Positions 14,678 to 17,484 of a stretch of DNA of 17,484 nucleotides are shown piece after piece. The position numbers and the translations under genes are program-made. The DNA is taken from positions 1 through 17,484 of the forward strand of contig CAMWWS010000013.1 in assembly GCA_947178085.1 (NCBI GenBank), written 5' to 3'. Position 1 is the first letter of the stretch; each line of letters starts with the position of its first letter. The notes under the pieces were generated by a model that was not told the origin of the DNA, made no database searches, and was given only the letters and a program-made list of their open reading frames with translations. The stretch comes from an uncultured Lachnospiraceae bacterium. GTDB taxonomy: Bacteria > Bacillota_A > Clostridia > Lachnospirales > Lachnospiraceae.

Positions 14678-15396
14678 AACATTATAATCAATTACAAAAA
14701 GAGTTGGCTACACAGGAAGAAAAATACTTAAGAATTTTGTCGCAAAAGACAGAACTTGAGTATGAACTATCCGCCAAGAGAGAGGAAACTGCATATTTAG
14801 AAAAACAGGAAAGCGACATACGCGCCCTGCATCAAAGTGTCCGCCAACTAAAGCATGACATGAAAAATCACCTCATGGTGATTGCTTCTTATCTGAACAG
14901 TGAAGATTATGAGGCTGCAAAAACATATACTTCGCAGATTCTGGACAAGCTTAATACGATGCACAGCTATATTGAAACAGGGAATTCCCTGCTAAACCAT
15001 ATTCTGAATGAAAAACTGGAATTTGCAAGAAGCTGCGGAATTGTAATAAAGGCGGAGATTGAAAACATTTCCTTTGCCGGAATGCGCAGCATAGACTTTT
15101 CCGCATTGCTTACCAATCTTCTGGACAATGCCATCGAAGCAAGTAAAGACGAACCAGACGGGGAACTGATTATTCACATATTTAAAGAAAGGGGATATGA
15201 TGCAATCAGTGTTAAGAATAAAATCGGGAAGTCGGTTTTGGATGAAAATCCGGAGTTACATTCTACAAAGGAAGATAAGGAAAAGCACGGAATCGGTATT
15301 TCACAGATAAAAGAGATTGCCACTACCTATGATGGTATCTGTGATTTTTATGAGAAAGAAGGTTACTTTTGTTCCCGTGTGTTTATCCCACAATAG
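14674..15396 (+). CDS. Soluble GHKL sensor histidine kinase with N-terminal coiled coil (module B)
   Basis: This 240-aa histidine kinase also lacks any membrane segment. Residues 1-55 are highly charged with heptad-like spacing (QLQKELATQEEKYLRIL, TELEYELSAKREETAYLEK), probably a coiled coil for dimer or partner contact. The phosphorylated histidine is H61 in RQLKHDMKNHL, typical of AgrC-like kinases. The ATP-binding domain has the N-box at N148/N152 (TNLLDNAIEAS) and the G-box HGIGISQIKEI (205-215). It equals the cytoplasmic part of an AgrC-type protein without its sensor. Translation is coupled to the regulator by a 4-base overlap. It could take its signal from the adjacent ABC-2 transporter or from a soluble ligand; neither is shown. 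Confidence 0.9.
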   Translation: MKHYNQLQKELATQEEKYLRILSQKTELEYELSAKREETAYLEKQESDIRALHQSVRQLKHDMKNHLMVIASYLNSEDYEAAKTYTSQILDKLNTMHSYIETGNSLLNHILNEKLEFARSCGIVIKAEIENISFAGMRSIDFSALLTNLLDNAIEASKDEPDGELIIHIFKERGYDAISVKNKIGKSVLDENPELHSTKEDKEKHGIGISQIKEIATTYDGICDFYEKEGYFCSRVFIPQ

Positions 15397-15412
15397 ATGT
15401 CGTTTATCCCAT

Positions 15413-15449
15413 CCCCCTTGCATTCATCAGGTGCAGGGGGTAACTTTTG
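15413..15449 (+). terminator. Hairpin resembling a weak terminator after module B kinase
   Basis: CCCCCTTGCA (15413-15422) pairs with TGCAGGGGG (15432-15440) with one bulged T and a 9-base loop, giving a GC-rich stem. The tail TAACTTTTGT has only four T in a row, so termination should be partial. It lies between the two-component pair and the transporter genes, the same position as the stronger hairpin in module A. Confidence 0.5.
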
Positions 15450-15516
15450 TTATAGGAATTGTGACACGGCGTAAATATTTCAAAGAGAGAATGCGTTTGT
15501 AAGTGAGGAAAGGTCT

Positions 15517-16422
15517 ATGGTTCTTTTTGAGAATGTTTGTAAGTTTATTCTGACAGATTTTAATATTCATATTCCTCAGGGAATCTCGCTGGGACTTATC
15601 GGACCGTCAGGCTCCGGTAAAACCACTTTTTTAAAGCTTGCGTGCGGTTTACTGCGTCCTGAATCGGGAAGCGTTCACACCATGCGGCTTATTCCTGAGA
15701 AGAACCGCCGGAAGCTTAGCGGTATGACAGGAGCCTTCTTTGTCGATATTCCATTCTTTCAGGGAGATGATACTGTAGAAGGCAATTTCAGGAGTTTAAA
15801 AATAATCTATCATATGAAAGACAATATCTTTGACAAAGAATATCATGCTCTTGCGGAGCGGCTGGGCTTTCGCTCTTTTGAAAAAGAAACGGTGAAACTA
15901 CTGTCTCTGGGGCAAAGACGCCGCGCGGAAATCGGCGCTGTTTTATTGAATCGTCCGAAACTGCTTCTGTTAGACGAACCGGCGGAAGGTTTGGATCAGA
16001 CGGCGAAGGACAGTCTGCGGGAAATATTAAAGGAACGTCAGGCGCAAGGAACTACTGTTGTCATAAGCTCCCATAATATGGAAGAAATTTCCGCATTCTG
16101 TGAAAGAATCGCACTTTTAGACCGCGGCAATCTACGTTATTACGGTGAAAAAGAACTATTATTAAAGCACTTTGCACCCTATGAAATGATGGAAATAAGC
16201 TTTTCTGGTAAAATTCCTGACATGGAAGACCTGCCGCTTAAGAGTTACTCACTGAATCAGAATAAATTGAAACTGACCTACAATTCCAATTATGTCACTT
16301 CTGCAGAACTGCTTCGCCATATTTTGGCACAGACAACGATTACTGCGGTAGCCACGCATAAATCCGGGCTTTCGGATGCAGTGAGCAGAATAGAGAAAGG
16401 GGAAAACAATGAGCTTTATTGA
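15517..16422 (+). CDS. ABC transporter ATP-binding protein (module B, first ATPase)
   Basis: This 301-aa cytoplasmic ATPase would power an ABC-2 type transporter. It has Walker A GPSGSGKTT (29-37), signature LSLGQ (129-133), Walker B LLLLDEP with catalytic E154, D-loop GLD and switch His186 (SSHN). The Q-loop is unusual: where Gln is expected there is FFVDIPFFQGDD, with no Gln at the normal site. Residues about 215-301 form an extension after the core that is not typical of small ATPases. The ATG at 15517 has AGGAAAGG four bases upstream. The next ATPase gene overlaps it by 14 bases. It has no permease of its own in the window and may pair with the second ATPase or serve the permeases that follow. 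Confidence 0.88.
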   Translation: MVLFENVCKFILTDFNIHIPQGISLGLIGPSGSGKTTFLKLACGLLRPESGSVHTMRLIPEKNRRKLSGMTGAFFVDIPFFQGDDTVEGNFRSLKIIYHMKDNIFDKEYHALAERLGFRSFEKETVKLLSLGQRRRAEIGAVLLNRPKLLLLDEPAEGLDQTAKDSLREILKERQAQGTTVVISSHNMEEISAFCERIALLDRGNLRYYGEKELLLKHFAPYEMMEISFSGKIPDMEDLPLKSYSLNQNKLKLTYNSNYVTSAELLRHILAQTTITAVATHKSGLSDAVSRIEKGENNELY

Positions 16423-17404
16423 AGTAAACGAGGTAAGCAAGACTTTTCGGGTAAGTAAGCGTTCCGCCGGTATTCCGGGCATGTTAGCGAATCTGGTTGT
16501 TCCGAAATATGAAAAGAAAAAGGCGGTAAACAACATCAGCTTTTCCATTGAACAGGGAGAAATGGTCGGATTTATCGGGCCGAACGGCGCGGGAAAATCG
16601 ACTACCATTAAGATGTTATCCGGCATCTTATATCCTGATGCAGGAAGCGTGCGGGTAAACGGATATATTCCATACAGGCAGCGTAAAGAGTACGTGGGGA
16701 GCATCGGCGTTGTATTCGGTCAGAAGTCACAGCTTCAATGGGACTTGCCGGTCATTGACAGTTTTGAACTGTTAAAAGCAATTTACCGTGTACCGGATGA
16801 AGTCTATCAGAAAAATCTGAAACGCTTCATGGATATGCTCGATATGTCCGGTTTTATAAACCAGCCGGTCCGCCAGCTTTCATTAGGTCAAAGGATGCGT
16901 GCCGACATAGTCGCAGCGCTCTTACATTCTCCGAAGATTGTCTTTTTCGATGAACCGACCATAGGCGTTGACGTCGTCGGAAAGGAAACAATCAGGAACT
17001 TTATCTGTGAACTAAATGCCAAGGACAAGGTTACCATGCTTTTTACCACACATGATATGCAGGATATCGAGAAAACCTGTAAAAGACTGATTATCATAGA
17101 TAAGGGCTCCAAGGTATACGACGGACTGCTTTCCGGTATCCGCGAAGCTTACGGAACGACCAGACAGGTGGACGTAGAGTTTGTGCAGGACTGCACGGTA
17201 GCACCGATTGAACATGTGGAAATCAAAGAACTGGACTCGCCCGGCGGACGTAAAAAACGTTTTCTGTTTGAGAGCAGGGAAGTGCAGATTGACTCTCTGA
17301 TGAGTTCACTGTTAGCCGATTATGCAATCAGGGATCTTACAGTTTCCGAGCCTGAAATAGAAGGACTTATTCGAAAAATATATAACGGGGAGGTGGCACG
17401 ATGA
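16409..17404 (+). CDS. ABC-2 transporter ATP-binding protein, COG4586 type (module B, second ATPase)
   Basis: This 331-aa ATPase resembles the COG4586 group, which works with two ABC-2 permeases (COG4587 and COG3694 types); the exported substrate is generally unknown. Marks are the N-terminal insert before the core (about 12-36), Walker A GPNGAGKST (57-65), the stretch GSIGVVFGQKSQLQWDLP with the Q-loop, signature LSLGQ (157-161), Walker B VFFDEP (D181, E182) and switch TTHD. Residues from about 240 form the C-terminal domain found in this group. The start has AAAGGGG six bases upstream and lies 14 bases inside the previous gene. The stop overlaps the next gene by four bases (ATGA), so this is one translationally coupled operon. 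The group assignment is from motif memory. Confidence 0.9.
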   Translation: MSFIEVNEVSKTFRVSKRSAGIPGMLANLVVPKYEKKKAVNNISFSIEQGEMVGFIGPNGAGKSTTIKMLSGILYPDAGSVRVNGYIPYRQRKEYVGSIGVVFGQKSQLQWDLPVIDSFELLKAIYRVPDEVYQKNLKRFMDMLDMSGFINQPVRQLSLGQRMRADIVAALLHSPKIVFFDEPTIGVDVVGKETIRNFICELNAKDKVTMLFTTHDMQDIEKTCKRLIIIDKGSKVYDGLLSGIREAYGTTRQVDVEFVQDCTVAPIEHVEIKELDSPGGRKKRFLFESREVQIDSLMSSLLADYAIRDLTVSEPEIEGLIRKIYNGEVAR

Positions 17405-17484
17405 CAATCCTCTATCCTTATTTTGCTTTTGCCAAAAAGAGCTTTCTTGGAAGGAGCGCATACCGGTTCAATCATTTCATGGGG
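17401..17484 (+). CDS. ABC-2 family permease, N-terminal fragment (truncated by window edge)
   Basis: Only the first 28 codons are present. The start (YFAFAKKSFLGRSAYRFNHF) resembles the N-terminal cytoplasmic segment of ABC-2 permeases of the COG4587 type, which follow COG4586 ATPases. The 4-base overlap with the ATPase gene supports a functional pair. The membrane helices lie beyond the window. Confidence 0.7.
   Translation, partial: MTILYPYFAFAKKSFLGRSAYRFNHFMG

Overview
The window looks like a chromosomal accessory stretch from a low-to-moderate GC, Gram-positive gut-type Firmicute, most likely Lachnospiraceae or a near relative. The signs are strong AGGAG-type ribosome binding sites, LytTR regulators paired with GHKL kinases, lipoproteins with Gram-positive style signal peptides, a GH2 beta-mannosidase, and ABC-2 transporters of the COG4586/COG4587 type. 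The placement is inferred from gene content; there is no rRNA or other marker gene.

Left part (1-4990): the C-terminal part of a GH2 beta-mannosidase, cut at the window edge just after the probable catalytic Glu codon, is followed by a compact VapBC toxin-antitoxin pair with an inverted repeat over its promoter. On the minus strand lie a DUF3160-type lipoprotein and a small membrane-anchored protein. They are separated by a spacer made of five 13-nt repeat units.

Middle part (4990-8508): an acidic lipoprotein of unknown function has a strongly structured 5' leader. It converges on a zinc-dependent phospholipase C-like gene that carries one in-frame TAG stop. Next is an unusual 521-aa protein made of two complete Cof-type HAD phosphatases in tandem.

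Right part (8621-17484): two regulatory-transport modules of the same design follow each other. Module A is a LytTR response regulator, a soluble GHKL kinase, a terminator-like hairpin, and two overlapping full-length ABC exporter half-transporters with intact ATP sites (probable heterodimer). Module B is a LytTR response regulator, a soluble GHKL kinase (4-nt overlap), a hairpin, and then an ABC ATPase, a COG4586-type ABC ATPase and the start of an ABC-2 permease, overlapping head to tail. Neither kinase has a membrane sensor domain, so the signal must be cytoplasmic or come from a partner protein. The adjacent transporters are the obvious candidates, as in transporter-coupled sensing, but this is inference. 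No signal-peptide precursor gene was found in the spacers. This doubled layout is the most interesting part of the window. All gaps between genes are shorter than 300 bases.
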